Source of the DNA: Sutcliffiella tianshenii
Lineage (GTDB): Bacteria > Bacillota > Bacilli > Bacillales > Bacillaceae_I
DNA: 55,642 nucleotides
Assembly: GCF_016908565.1 (NCBI RefSeq)
Contig: NZ_JAFBED010000017.1
Span: 1 to 55,642 of the forward strand
Direction: 5' to 3'
Shown here: piece by piece, positions 29,267 through 37,788 of the stretch
Position numbering within the stretch: position 1 is the first letter of the stretch
How the letters are laid out: every line of letters begins with the position of its first letter
Translations under genes and position numbers: made by a program
The notes under the pieces: generated by a model
What the model was told of the DNA's origin: nothing
Seen by the model: only the letters and a program-made list of their open reading frames with translations
Database searches by the model: none

Positions 29267-30859
29267 ATGAAACATCAGACAGACCATCATCTTGAAGCAA
29301 TCTGGAAGGGTGCCATGATCTTAACGGTAGCAGGGATACTTGTAAAAGTATTGAGTGCGGCATATAGGGTCCCATTCCAGAATATTGTGGGAGATGTCGG
29401 TTTTTATATTTATCAACAGGTCTATCCGTTCTACGGCATAGCCATCATTCTTTCTACATATGGATTCCCGGTGGTCATATCGAAGCTCATTGCAGAGCAT
29501 CCGGAAGTGAACAAAACGGAAGCTGCCAAAAAGATCGGGACCATTTCCTTTGTTTTTCTCCTTTTCCTTGGAGGGCTTCTGTTTTTGGTTCTTTATTTTG
29601 GAGCGGACGCAATGGCAGGGATGATGGGGGATTCAGAATTAACGCAGTTGATTGGAATAGTCGCTTTTTCCTTTCTGCTCATGCCCTTTCTTTCTGTTGG
29701 AAGGGGGATGTTCCAAGGCAGGGGCGAAATGACACCAACTGCTGTTTCGCAGGTAAGTGAACAGCTGATACGGGTTTGTACGATTCTTGTGCTCTCTTAT
29801 TACCTTGTGAAGCATGGCCATTCCTTATACGAGGTTGGCTCAGGTGCCATGGTTGGTTCCGTCGGTGGCGGCCTGGCAGCTGTTGCTGTTCTGTTCTTTT
29901 TTTATCATAGACATCAAGCGACAGTTAAACATCAAAAGAATCCCCCTGTATTCTTCTCTACGGGGAGCATAGTCAGGGCTCTTGTGCTCCAAGGATTTAC
30001 TATTTGCATCAGCAGTCTATTGCTCGTGCTTTTTCAAATGGTGGACTCCTTTTCCGTCTATGCCTATTTAGTCGAAAACGGCAGTTCGCCTGATGAGGCC
30101 AAGCTCCTCAAAGGCATATATGATCGGGGCCAGCCCTTGATCCAACTCGGGACGGTTGTGGCAACAGCTTTTTCTTTATCACTGGTCCCTTATATTACAA
30201 GGGCAAAGACACATGGGTCCTTGAGTGAGATGAAAGATAAAATGATGATATCGATCCGGGTAAGCATTGCAATCGGGGCAGCAGCTTCCGTCGGCTTGGC
30301 GTGGCTGATCTGGCCTGTAAATACGATGCTGTTTTCCAATGGAAATGGATCTGGTGTATTATTGGTATTAGGATTTTCCATCCTTTTCTGCTCTATCGCG
30401 CTTACGGCGTCCGCAATTTTGCAGGGTCTTGGACATGCCTATCTGCCGGCCTTCTATGTACTTGCTGGAGTGTTGGTGAAAATTCTGCTGAACGTCGCTT
30501 TCATACCTGGATCCCAGACAATGGGTGCGGCACTCAGTACGCTACTGGCAAGCGGCGTGGTGGCAAGCGGCCTGCTATTGGAGATAAAAAGGAAAACAGG
30601 CATAACCATAATGGAGAAAGCATACATATATCCACTCCTCGTGAGTATCGCCCTTATGTCAGCGACGCTCGCAGTTTTCTTGGAGGGAAGCCTTGCACTA
30701 GTCGGTTCAAACCGCCTTTTGGCTTCAGCACAGAGCTTAATCGGGGTCATGCTTGGTGGTATTGTGTTCCTGTTTGTGTTGATAAAAAATAATTATTTTA
30801 CAAAAACGGAGCTTTCCTTCCTGCCTTTGGGAAAGAAGCTCGGCAAACTAATCAAATAG
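29267..30859 (+). CDS. yabM: Polysaccharide/lipid flippase family membrane protein (YabM, SpoVB-like)
   Basis: 530 residues. It belongs to the MOP/MATE-like polysaccharide transporter family with SpoVB and MurJ. It has about fourteen predicted membrane segments and the N-terminal motif AYRVPFQNIVGDVGFYIYQQ, so it probably flips a lipid-linked glycan precursor; the substrate is unknown. ATG 29267 (MKHQTDHH) is preferred to an in-frame TTG at 29237, which lies immediately after a TACAAT box. The ribosome site is weak. yabN follows after 13 bases. Confidence 0.9.
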   Translation: MKHQTDHHLEAIWKGAMILTVAGILVKVLSAAYRVPFQNIVGDVGFYIYQQVYPFYGIAIILSTYGFPVVISKLIAEHPEVNKTEAAKKIGTISFVFLLFLGGLLFLVLYFGADAMAGMMGDSELTQLIGIVAFSFLLMPFLSVGRGMFQGRGEMTPTAVSQVSEQLIRVCTILVLSYYLVKHGHSLYEVGSGAMVGSVGGGLAAVAVLFFFYHRHQATVKHQKNPPVFFSTGSIVRALVLQGFTICISSLLLVLFQMVDSFSVYAYLVENGSSPDEAKLLKGIYDRGQPLIQLGTVVATAFSLSLVPYITRAKTHGSLSEMKDKMMISIRVSIAIGAAASVGLAWLIWPVNTMLFSNGNGSGVLLVLGFSILFCSIALTASAILQGLGHAYLPAFYVLAGVLVKILLNVAFIPGSQTMGAALSTLLASGVVASGLLLEIKRKTGITIMEKAYIYPLLVSIALMSATLAVFLEGSLALVGSNRLLASAQSLIGVMLGGIVFLFVLIKNNYFTKTELSFLPLGKKLGKLIK

Positions 30860-30872
30860 AGTTGGTGAAAAA

Positions 30873-32336
30873 ATGGCGAAGATAACTGTACTAGGTTTGG
30901 GCGCTGGTGATCTTGAACAGCTTCCAATGGGCATTTATAAGAAGCTGATTTCCAGTGAACACCTGTACCTGAGAACGAAAGAACATCCAGTCATCCAGGA
31001 GCTGACAAAAGAAAACCTATCCTTTACATCCTTTGACAGTGTTTATGAAAAGCATGATTCCTTTGAGGATGTATATGAAGAAATTACAGGGATACTGGTG
31101 GAAGAAAGCAAAGAAAAGGAAATAGTCTATGCCGTACCGGGCCATCCGCTCGTAGCGGAGCGGACCGTTCAGCTTTTGCTGGAGAAGGCTAATAATAATG
31201 AGATAGCACTCGATATAAAAGGTGGACAAAGTTTTCTCGATCCGATGTTCACGGCAGTGGGAATGGATCCGATCGAAGGCTTTCAGTTCCATGATGCGAC
31301 CTCACTTGTCAAAGAGGCGATCGTACCAACGCAACACATGATATTCTGTCAGGTGTATGACGCGTTCATTGCCTCTGAAGTAAAACTGACTTTGATGGAT
31401 ATCCTGCCTGATGATTATCCTGTCACGATTGTGACTGCAGCAGGATCTTCACAGGAGAAAATAACGAAGGTTCCTTTATATGAACTTGACCGTGTAGCAG
31501 AAATCAACAATCTTACAAGTGTTTATGTACCACCGGTAAAAGAGGACAGTCTCTTGTACAAGCAATTCACCCATTTCCGCCAAACGATCGCGATCCTAAG
31601 GGGGCCTAATGGCTGCCCATGGGATCAGAAGCAGACGCACGAATCCTTGAAGAAGTACCTGATCGAAGAAGCGTATGAATTGATAGACGCCATAGATGAA
31701 GGTGATGTGGACGGGATCATGGAGGAGCTAGGGGATGTATTGCTCCAGGTGATGCTGCATGCACAAATCGGGGAAGATGAGGGCTACTTCACTATAGAGG
31801 ATGTCATTGAAGGCGTAAATGAGAAGATGATCCGCAGGCATCCCCATGTGTTCGGCGATGTCTCTGTCGAAGATGCAGATGAAGTGGTAAGCAACTGGGA
31901 GCAGATCAAAAAGGCCGAAAAAGAGGAAAGGGCGGAGCAATCCATTCTTGATGCCGTGGCTAAAGGACTGCCAAATTTGACCAAGGCCTATCAGTACCAG
32001 AAAAAGGCTGCGAAAGTGGGATTTGACTGGGCCGACGTAGCACCTATGTGGGACAAGGTCTCAGAAGAAATCCAAGAGCTGAAGGAAGAAATAGCAAAGA
32101 GCGGCAGCACGGAAAAAGTCGAAGCGGAGTTCGGCGATATCCTTTTCGCGTTGGTGAATATAGCTAGATTCTATAAAATAGATCCGGAAGAAGCGGTTTC
32201 AGCAACCAATCGCAAATTCTATCGCAGGTTTACTTTTATTGAAAAAAAGGTAAAAGAGTTAGGGCTGGAATTCGAAGCACTATCGCTTGAACAGCTGGAT
32301 GAGATCTGGAATGAAGCGAAGAAGCTTGGTTTATAA
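30873..32336 (+). CDS. mazG: YabN: tetrapyrrole-methylase-like domain fused to MazG pyrophosphohydrolase
   Basis: 487 residues. The N-terminal part (1 to about 220) has a tetrapyrrole methylase fold (VLGLGAGDLEQLPMG, VPGHPLVAERT) of unknown activity. The C-terminal part (about 235-487) is MazG, an NTP pyrophosphohydrolase that clears aberrant nucleotides: GCPWDQKQTHESLKKYL, then EEAYELIDAID and EELGDVLLQV provide the metal-binding acidic residues, and a second MazG half follows. This fusion is the normal Bacillus form. It is followed by rqcP. Confidence 0.95.
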   Translation: MAKITVLGLGAGDLEQLPMGIYKKLISSEHLYLRTKEHPVIQELTKENLSFTSFDSVYEKHDSFEDVYEEITGILVEESKEKEIVYAVPGHPLVAERTVQLLLEKANNNEIALDIKGGQSFLDPMFTAVGMDPIEGFQFHDATSLVKEAIVPTQHMIFCQVYDAFIASEVKLTLMDILPDDYPVTIVTAAGSSQEKITKVPLYELDRVAEINNLTSVYVPPVKEDSLLYKQFTHFRQTIAILRGPNGCPWDQKQTHESLKKYLIEEAYELIDAIDEGDVDGIMEELGDVLLQVMLHAQIGEDEGYFTIEDVIEGVNEKMIRRHPHVFGDVSVEDADEVVSNWEQIKKAEKEERAEQSILDAVAKGLPNLTKAYQYQKKAAKVGFDWADVAPMWDKVSEEIQELKEEIAKSGSTEKVEAEFGDILFALVNIARFYKIDPEEAVSATNRKFYRRFTFIEKKVKELGLEFEALSLEQLDEIWNEAKKLGL

Positions 32337-32366
32337 AGACAGCCTATAAAACAGGGGGAAATATTT

Positions 32367-32636
32367 ATGCGTTTAGATAAATTTTTAAAAGTATCCCGTA
32401 TCATCAAGCGTCGTACACTTGCAAAGGAAGTGGCGGAGCAAGGACGAATTTCCATCAATGGCGTTCAGGCGAAGGCGAGCAGCAATGTAAAAGCCGGTGA
32501 TGAGCTGACGATCCATTTTGGACAGAAAATCGTGACGGCATCGATCGACCATGTGCAGGAAACAGCGAAGAAAGAAGAAGCGACCATGATGTATACCATT
32601 ATAAAAGAAGAGAGAGTCACACAAAGCGAGGAATAG
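32367..32636 (+). CDS. rqcP: RqcP, S4-domain ribosome quality-control factor (YabO)
   Basis: 89 residues. RqcP binds stalled 50S subunits and works with RqcH to add C-terminal alanine tails. It is a single S4 RNA-binding domain: MRLDKFLKVSRIIKRRTLA, then GRISINGVQAKASSNVKAGD, with the conserved Arg residues on the binding face. ATG 32367 follows AGGGGGAAA. It is 30 bases after mazG, probably in the same operon. Confidence 0.95.
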   Translation: MRLDKFLKVSRIIKRRTLAKEVAEQGRISINGVQAKASSNVKAGDELTIHFGQKIVTASIDHVQETAKKEEATMMYTIIKEERVTQSEE

Positions 32637-32716
32637 GAATGGCAGGCTTGTTCTAAAAAAGAATCCCTTTCATATACATGTACTATCTTCAAGTAATGGA
32701 TAGGTGAGGGATGAAA

Positions 32717-33022
32717 ATGAACCAATACTATGAATCAAATCAGGCGAATAAACAGACTGTCCAGGAACAGGACATCGTGATGAGAAGCAGAAGGCTGCTT
32801 GATATTACAGGGGTAAAACAGGTGGAAAGCTTCGATAACGAGGAATTCCTGCTTGAGACGGTCATGGGCTTCTTATCTGTCCGGGGCCAAAACCTCCAGA
32901 TGAAGAACCTGGATGTGGAAAAAGGGGTAGTCTCCATCAAAGGCAAGATCATGGAGATCATTTACCTCGACGACCAACAAGGAGAGAAAGCTAAAGGATT
33001 CTTTAGTAAGTTGTTCAAATGA
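32717..33022 (+). CDS. yabP: Sporulation protein YabP
   Basis: 101 residues. YabP is a mother-cell protein needed for efficient sporulation, in the YabP/YqfC family. Its core RSRRLLDITGVKQVESFDNE and the FLSVRGQNLQMKNLDVEKG block are typical. I chose ATG 32717, with GAGGG six bases upstream; ATG 32711 lies in frame but directly abuts the ribosome site. B. subtilis uses a sigma-E promoter; a CATATACA near 32675 may be a weak -10. The stop overlaps the yabQ start (ATGA). Confidence 0.93.
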   Translation: MNQYYESNQANKQTVQEQDIVMRSRRLLDITGVKQVESFDNEEFLLETVMGFLSVRGQNLQMKNLDVEKGVVSIKGKIMEIIYLDDQQGEKAKGFFSKLFK

Positions 33023-33657
33023 GCCTGACCACTCAACTTTACACCATGCTTGCCATGATCGGGACAGGCGCGTATCTTGGAGCGGCCATTGATACGTATG
33101 GAAGGTTTTTGAAAAGAGACAAAAGGGCGAGATGGATCGTGTTCCTGCACGACCTTCTCTTTTGGCTCTTGCAGGGACTGGTTACTTTCTATTTTCTGCT
33201 TCTCGTAAACGAAGGAGAGCTCCGGTTTTATATCCTCATTGCCCTGGTTTGTGGTTATGCAGCGTATCAAGCCTTGTTTCGATACTTGTATTTAAGTTTG
33301 CTAGAGTCCTTGATTCGTTTATCGATCAGCTTATACCGCTTTTTGGAAAAGTTGGTGAAGATGTTGATCGTGAAGCCCGTTCAATTATTGGTACAAGCTA
33401 TTATTCTTATTTTAGTAGGAATCTATAAAGCCGTTTACTCCGTGGGGCGATTTTTGCTTCTTTTGGTATGGAAAATAATCAAACTTTGTACTCTACCATT
33501 CAAATGGATCAGTATGCTAGGATGGAAACTGCTTCCGAACGCCTGGAAAAAATATTTACAAAGTCTTTTCAAGAAATTTGCAGGATTTTTCTCACTAGTA
33601 AAGAATAGGAAACATAGTATAATGAATAGAGTAAGGAATTTCTGGAAAAAGCGCTAG
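33019..33657 (+). CDS. yabQ: Spore cortex biosynthesis membrane protein YabQ
   Basis: 212 residues. YabQ is a mother-cell membrane protein required for cortex formation. The N-terminal half has about four hydrophobic segments. The C-terminal half is a long, very basic, aromatic-rich amphipathic region (repeated K, W, L and F), ending in KKR. It overlaps yabP by four bases, so translation is coupled. divIC follows 15 bases later. Confidence 0.92.
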   Translation: MSLTTQLYTMLAMIGTGAYLGAAIDTYGRFLKRDKRARWIVFLHDLLFWLLQGLVTFYFLLLVNEGELRFYILIALVCGYAAYQALFRYLYLSLLESLIRLSISLYRFLEKLVKMLIVKPVQLLVQAIILILVGIYKAVYSVGRFLLLLVWKIIKLCTLPFKWISMLGWKLLPNAWKKYLQSLFKKFAGFFSLVKNRKHSIMNRVRNFWKKR

Positions 33658-33672
33658 GAGAGGAATGATAAG

Positions 33673-34056
33673 ATGAGCGCGGCAAGAAACGAAAAAATAG
33701 CAAAAATCCATTCGGACTATTCAGACGCCAAACAAGAACAGCATATACTGATGCAAAAAAAACGCCGTGGACTTTATCGCCGTTTGTCATTATTCTTTTT
33801 GGTTGTAGTAATTTTTGGAATTCTTATGGGTAAGACGCTTCTGGAGCAAAGGGCTATTTTGCAGGAAAAACAGGATAGAAAAGAAGCGGTGGAACAGGAG
33901 TTAGTACAGTTGCAAAAAGAACAGCAGCGTTTGGAAGAAGAGATTGTGAAGCTGAACGATGATGAATATATTGCGAAGATCGCACGCAGGGATTATTTCA
34001 TGTCAGAGGACGGGGAAATCATCTTTAATTTACCAGAGGATTCCTCAACGGATTAG
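33673..34056 (+). CDS. divIC: Cell division protein DivIC (FtsB-like)
   Basis: 127 residues. DivIC forms a complex with DivIB and FtsL at the septum. It is a bitopic protein: a short basic cytosolic N-terminus, one membrane helix (about residues 36-55, LSLFFLVVVIFGILMG), then an external coiled coil rich in E, Q and K (about 60-100) and the DDEYIAKIARRDYFMSEDGE segment typical of FtsB/DivIC. GGAGAGGAA precedes the ATG. yabR downstream has its own promoter. Confidence 0.96.
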   Translation: MSAARNEKIAKIHSDYSDAKQEQHILMQKKRRGLYRRLSLFFLVVVIFGILMGKTLLEQRAILQEKQDRKEAVEQELVQLQKEQQRLEEEIVKLNDDEYIAKIARRDYFMSEDGEIIFNLPEDSSTD

Positions 34057-34064
34057 TCGTTGTA

Positions 34065-34092
34065 TTGACACCTCACTTGCTCTAGGTATAAT
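34065..34092 (+). promoter_or_regulatory. yabR promoter (sigma-A)
   Basis: TTGACA (34065-34070) and TATAAT (34087-34092) are both perfect, with a 16-bp spacer. Confidence 0.8.
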
Positions 34093-34143
34093 GATAGGTA
34101 AAGTGATTTATTTTTTATGATTTTAAGGAGGAGCATTTTTTTT

Positions 34144-34605
34144 ATGTCAATCGAAGTAGGCAGCAAGTTACAGGGTAAGGTAACAGGAATAACTAATTTT
34201 GGCGCGTTTGTTGAATTGCCAGGAGGAACAACCGGTCTAGTTCACATCAGTGAGGTTGCAGACAACTATGTGAAGGATATCAACGACCACTTGAAAGTTG
34301 GCGACGAGGTACAAGTGAAGGTCATCAATGTGGAGAAGGACGGCAAGATCGGTCTTTCCATTAAGAAGGCAAGCGATACTTACCGTGAGCCTCAGCCACG
34401 TTCCGCTCAACCGACTCAACGCCCAAATAACCAAAACCGTCCTAACCAAGGAGGACGCCCACCAAGAAAAAGAGAAGAATTCCGTCCAAAGGAAAACTTC
34501 GAGCAAAAAATGGCAAGGTTCTTAAAGGATAGCGAAGATCGTTTGACATCCCTGAAGCGCAGCACGGAATCAAAACGTGGAGGTCGTGGAGCTAAAAGGG
34601 GCTAA
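34144..34605 (+). CDS. yabR: S1-domain RNA-binding protein YabR
   Basis: 153 residues. It is a general-stress-type S1 domain protein; the target RNA is unknown. The S1 OB-fold is at residues 1-73 (VGSKLQGKVTGITNFGAFVE, GLVHISEVAD, KVINVEKDGKIGLSIKKA). Then comes a low-complexity P/Q/N/R linker, and a conserved tail (FEQKMARFLKDSEDRL to GGRGAKRG). It is longer than the 128 aa I recall for B. subtilis YabR, the extra length lying in the linker. ATG 34144 follows AAGGAGGAG; an in-frame ATG at 34117 lies before that site. Confidence 0.94.
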   Translation: MSIEVGSKLQGKVTGITNFGAFVELPGGTTGLVHISEVADNYVKDINDHLKVGDEVQVKVINVEKDGKIGLSIKKASDTYREPQPRSAQPTQRPNNQNRPNQGGRPPRKREEFRPKENFEQKMARFLKDSEDRLTSLKRSTESKRGGRGAKRG

Positions 34606-34651
34606 CTTGCTGCTGAACATCACATATATATAAACGTACGTGTAACGTTAT

Positions 34652-34686
34652 GAAGCACGCCTCAGAAAATGGGGCGTGCTTTTTGT
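34652..34686 (+). terminator. Terminator of yabR
   Basis: AAGCACGCC pairs with GGCGTGCTT and is followed by a T run. Confidence 0.88.
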
Positions 34687-34702
34687 ATTTATTGCGGATT
34701 AA

Positions 34703-34760
34703 AAAAATAAAAAAACAAAAAAGCTGCCTCCGATTAGTGGGAACTAACCGGAAACAGCTG
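34703..34760 (-). terminator. Terminator of the tRNA-Met/tRNA-Glu unit
   Basis: On the - strand an imperfect stem (AGCTG...CAGCT, with inner CCG-TTAG and CTAA-CGG pairs) is followed by TTTTTTGTTTTTTT. Confidence 0.8.
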
Positions 34761-34767
34761 AATTGTA

Positions 34768-34839
34768 TGACCCATACGGGATTCGAACCCGTGTTACCGC
34801 CGTGAAAGGGCGGTGTCTTAACCGCTTGACCAATGGGCC
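34768..34839 (-). tRNA. tRNA-Glu (anticodon UUC)
   Basis: 72 bases on the - strand fold as a cloverleaf: acceptor GGCCCAT with ATGGGTC, anticodon loop CTTTCAC (anticodon TTC), T-arm GGGTTCGAATCCC. CCA is not encoded. It is nine bases after tRNA-Met and shares its promoter. Confidence 0.96.
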
Positions 34840-34848
34840 TTATTAAGT

Positions 34849-34925
34849 TGGTAGCGGCGGAGGGAGTCGAACCCACGACCTCACGGGTATGAACCGTACG
34901 CTCTAGCCAGCTGAGCTACACCGCC
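34849..34925 (-). tRNA. tRNA-Met (anticodon CAU, elongator type)
   Basis: 77 bases on the - strand including an encoded CCA. The anticodon loop is TTCATAC. The 5' end GGCGGTG and the TAGCTCAGCTGG D-arm match the elongator tRNA-Met of Bacillus, not the initiator (which begins CGCGGGG). A tRNA-Ile2 (CAU) cannot be wholly excluded by eye. Confidence 0.94.
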
Positions 34926-34969
34926 AAAATAATAAGTTGTCATATGCGTGCGTATTAGGCACAAAAAAT

Positions 34970-34998
34970 ATATTACTAAGATATTAAATATATGTCAA
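34970..34998 (-). promoter_or_regulatory. Promoter of the tRNA unit
   Basis: On the - strand, TTGACA (34998-34993) and TAATAT (34975-34970) are separated by 17 bases, 45 bases before tRNA-Met. Confidence 0.6.
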
Positions 34999-35138
34999 TA
35001 CATTTTAAAAATGTAAGAATAATTAGAACATTATCCATGGTTATGCGTAGCGAATTTACAAAAACTGATGGGCACCAGTAGCAAATGCGATGTTTTTGTG
35101 ACAGCTTTTCCCCGATTTCCTTGTATTACGTCGAACGT

Positions 35139-35194
35139 TTTTTAGGAACGCCACTGCTCGTTTGACAAAACTTTTCCTTTTTCCTTTGTATAAT
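35139..35194 (+). promoter_or_regulatory. spoIIE promoter, Spo0A-activated type
   Basis: TTGACA (35162-35167) and TATAAT (35189-35194) are perfect hexamers but 21 bases apart. The same 21-bp spacer is known in B. subtilis spoIIE, where Spo0A~P lets sigma-A use it. CGTCGAA (35139-35145) is a one-mismatch 0A box, and the -35 region itself contains TGTCAAA on the other strand. Confidence 0.8.
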
Positions 35195-35226
35195 GACCTC
35201 AATGAACCGAAACGGGAGTGGATATG

Positions 35227-37713
35227 ATGGAGAGAATAGAAGGGAATATGGGGGAGCCGGTTTCCAATGTTCAACTTGGGAAGCTGAAAAAGGGACTGAC
35301 GAGAAATATTCAAAATGCCAGGAGCAGGATTGCATCCATTCTGTTTCATCAAGGATTCCTGTTGGTCTTTATCGGATTTTTGTTGGGACGGGCCCTGATA
35401 CTCGGAGAAGTGACGCCATTCGCCCTGCCATTTTTTGCAGCAGTTTATTTTATGAAAAAGAAGCGTGCGGGCCTGACCTTGATAGCGCTGCTTGTCGGAT
35501 CGAGTACGGTATCGCTTATGACGGCAGCTTATGTGTTCGGCGGGATGATTCTTTTTGTGCTCCTGTTCAGGTGGACGCTGGCATTGAAGTTCGAAGCGCT
35601 TAAAGCTTTACCGTTTCTCGTCTTCCTGTCGGCATTCCTTTCCAAGTCGGCCATGCTGTATTTTACAACCGGGATTGTGGCCTATGACTGGATGATGATC
35701 GGGGTCGAAGCCGGGCTTGGCTTCATCCTGACACTTATCTTCTTTCAAAGTATCCCGCTGATCATGATGAGAAAGAAGCGGCAGGCATTCAAGACCGAAG
35801 AAATCATCTGCCTCATCATCCTATTGGCATCTGTACTGACAGGAACTATCGGATGGACCATGTACGACATGGCCATTGAACATATTTTATCAAGATACCT
35901 CGTACTGATCTTTGCGTTTGTCGCCGGTGCCACGATCGGATCGACGGTCGGTGTGGTAACAGGCTTGATTTTGAGCCTTGCCACCGTCTCGAATTTATAC
36001 CAGATGAGCCTGCTTGCTTTCGCCGGGCTGCTAGGGGGCCTGCTGAGAGAAGGGAATAAGCTTGGTGTATCCGTGGGACTGCTCCTCGGGACTCTTTTGA
36101 TCGGCATTTATGGCGAGGGGACCAATATGCTGATGCCGACCATCCTTGAATCGATGACGGCGGTGGTACTCTTTTTACTAACCCCGCAAAAAGCCATTTC
36201 CAATCTGGCGAAGTTCATCCCGGGTACCGCGGAATATAATGCTGAACAGCAGCAGTACCTAAGGAAAATACGGGATGTGACAGCCAACAGGGTCGAGCAG
36301 TTCTCCCATGTATTCCAGGCGCTGTCGAGCAGCTTTTCCAAGTTTCAGTTTGAACAGCCTGATTCCGAGCAGGAAATGGATCTATTCTTGAGCAATGTGA
36401 CGGAAAAAACGTGTCAGAACTGCTTTAAGAAGGACCAGTGCTGGACCCAGAATTTTCATAAAACCTATGAATATATGACGAAATTGATGGAGGACACCGA
36501 GGAGGGGACTATTAGTTTAAACGTCAAACTACAAAAGGAGTGGGATCGCCATTGTGTAAAATCCGAAAAAGTGAAGACAGTCATCAAGCACGAGTTAACC
36601 CAATTCCACGCGAGTGAAAAGCTGAAAAAACAATTAATGGAGAGTAGGAGGTTGGTAGCCGATCAATTATTGGGAGTATCCCAGGTGATGGAGGATTTTG
36701 CGAAAGAAATTCAACGGGAACGGGAGAACCATTATCTCCAGGAAGACCAAATACTAGATGCGCTGCAAGCGTTCGGTATCCAAATTGAACAAGTGGAAAT
36801 CTACAGCGTCGAGCAAGGGAATGTCGATATTGAAATGACTGTTCCTTATTGCCAGGGAAGAGGCGAATGTGAAAAGCTCATTGCTCCGATGCTTTCAGAT
36901 ATATTGAATGAAAATATTATGGTGAAAAAAGAAGAGTGTAATGCAGACAACAATGGATACTGTTACGTATCATTCGGTTCTGCGAAAGCATTTACGATAG
37001 ATACAGGAGTGGCGCATGCAGCAAAAGGGGGAGGGCTTATATCGGGAGATAGTTTTTCCACAATAGAGTTGGGACATGGAAAATTCGCCATCGCCATCAG
37101 TGATGGGATGGGAAATGGGGAGAGGGCGCATTATGAGAGCAAAGAAACCTTAAAATTATTACAGGAAATCCTGCAATCGGGAATTAAAGAGAAGGTCGCG
37201 ATAAAATCGGTGAATTCCGTCCTGTCGTTGCGGACGACCGATGAAATATTTACGACGTTAGATCTTGCGATGATAGATCTTCAGGACGCTTCTGCCAAGT
37301 TCCTGAAGGTCGGATCCACGCCAAGCTTCGTCAAGAGGGGGGACCGTGTATTAAAAATAGAAGCCAGTAACCTACCGATGGGTATTATTCAGGAATTCGA
37401 TGTGGATGTCGTCAGCGAACAGCTGAAGGCCGGAGACTTGCTCATTATGATGAGTGACGGAATCTTTGAGGGTCCTAAACATGTAGAGAACTATGATCTA
37501 TGGATGAAACGGAAGGTGTCGGAGATCCAGACGGATGATCCGCAGGAAGTGGCAGATATCATTATGGAGGAGGTCATCAGAACCCGCTCGGGGCAGATAC
37601 AGGATGACATGACGGTAGTGGTGGCAAAAGTAGAGAGGAACATCCCGAAATGGGCAGCGATCCCTGCCTATCACTATCTATCAAAAAATCAGGGAATGAA
37701 GGAGGCGTTGTGA
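35227..37713 (+). CDS. spoIIE: Stage II sporulation protein E (serine phosphatase)
   Basis: 828 residues. SpoIIE dephosphorylates SpoIIAA to activate sigma-F in the forespore and interacts with FtsZ at the polar septum. About ten membrane helices occupy residues 20-320. A central regulatory/FtsZ-binding region follows, with CQNCFKKDQC cysteines. The PP2C phosphatase is near 590-800, with Mn-binding AISDGMGNGERA, MMSDGIFEGP and DDMTVVVAK. ATG 35227 matches the family; ATG 35224 and GTG 35218 are also in frame after GGGAG. It is probably monocistronic. Confidence 0.97.
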   Translation: MERIEGNMGEPVSNVQLGKLKKGLTRNIQNARSRIASILFHQGFLLVFIGFLLGRALILGEVTPFALPFFAAVYFMKKKRAGLTLIALLVGSSTVSLMTAAYVFGGMILFVLLFRWTLALKFEALKALPFLVFLSAFLSKSAMLYFTTGIVAYDWMMIGVEAGLGFILTLIFFQSIPLIMMRKKRQAFKTEEIICLIILLASVLTGTIGWTMYDMAIEHILSRYLVLIFAFVAGATIGSTVGVVTGLILSLATVSNLYQMSLLAFAGLLGGLLREGNKLGVSVGLLLGTLLIGIYGEGTNMLMPTILESMTAVVLFLLTPQKAISNLAKFIPGTAEYNAEQQQYLRKIRDVTANRVEQFSHVFQALSSSFSKFQFEQPDSEQEMDLFLSNVTEKTCQNCFKKDQCWTQNFHKTYEYMTKLMEDTEEGTISLNVKLQKEWDRHCVKSEKVKTVIKHELTQFHASEKLKKQLMESRRLVADQLLGVSQVMEDFAKEIQRERENHYLQEDQILDALQAFGIQIEQVEIYSVEQGNVDIEMTVPYCQGRGECEKLIAPMLSDILNENIMVKKEECNADNNGYCYVSFGSAKAFTIDTGVAHAAKGGGLISGDSFSTIELGHGKFAIAISDGMGNGERAHYESKETLKLLQEILQSGIKEKVAIKSVNSVLSLRTTDEIFTTLDLAMIDLQDASAKFLKVGSTPSFVKRGDRVLKIEASNLPMGIIQEFDVDVVSEQLKAGDLLIMMSDGIFEGPKHVENYDLWMKRKVSEIQTDDPQEVADIIMEEVIRTRSGQIQDDMTVVVAKVERNIPKWAAIPAYHYLSKNQGMKEAL

Positions 37714-37788
37714 AATATAAGGTATAAATCCATGTGATTTCGTCCATGATGGCTAATGTAAATTATACGCATTAGGAGGGGACGAAAC

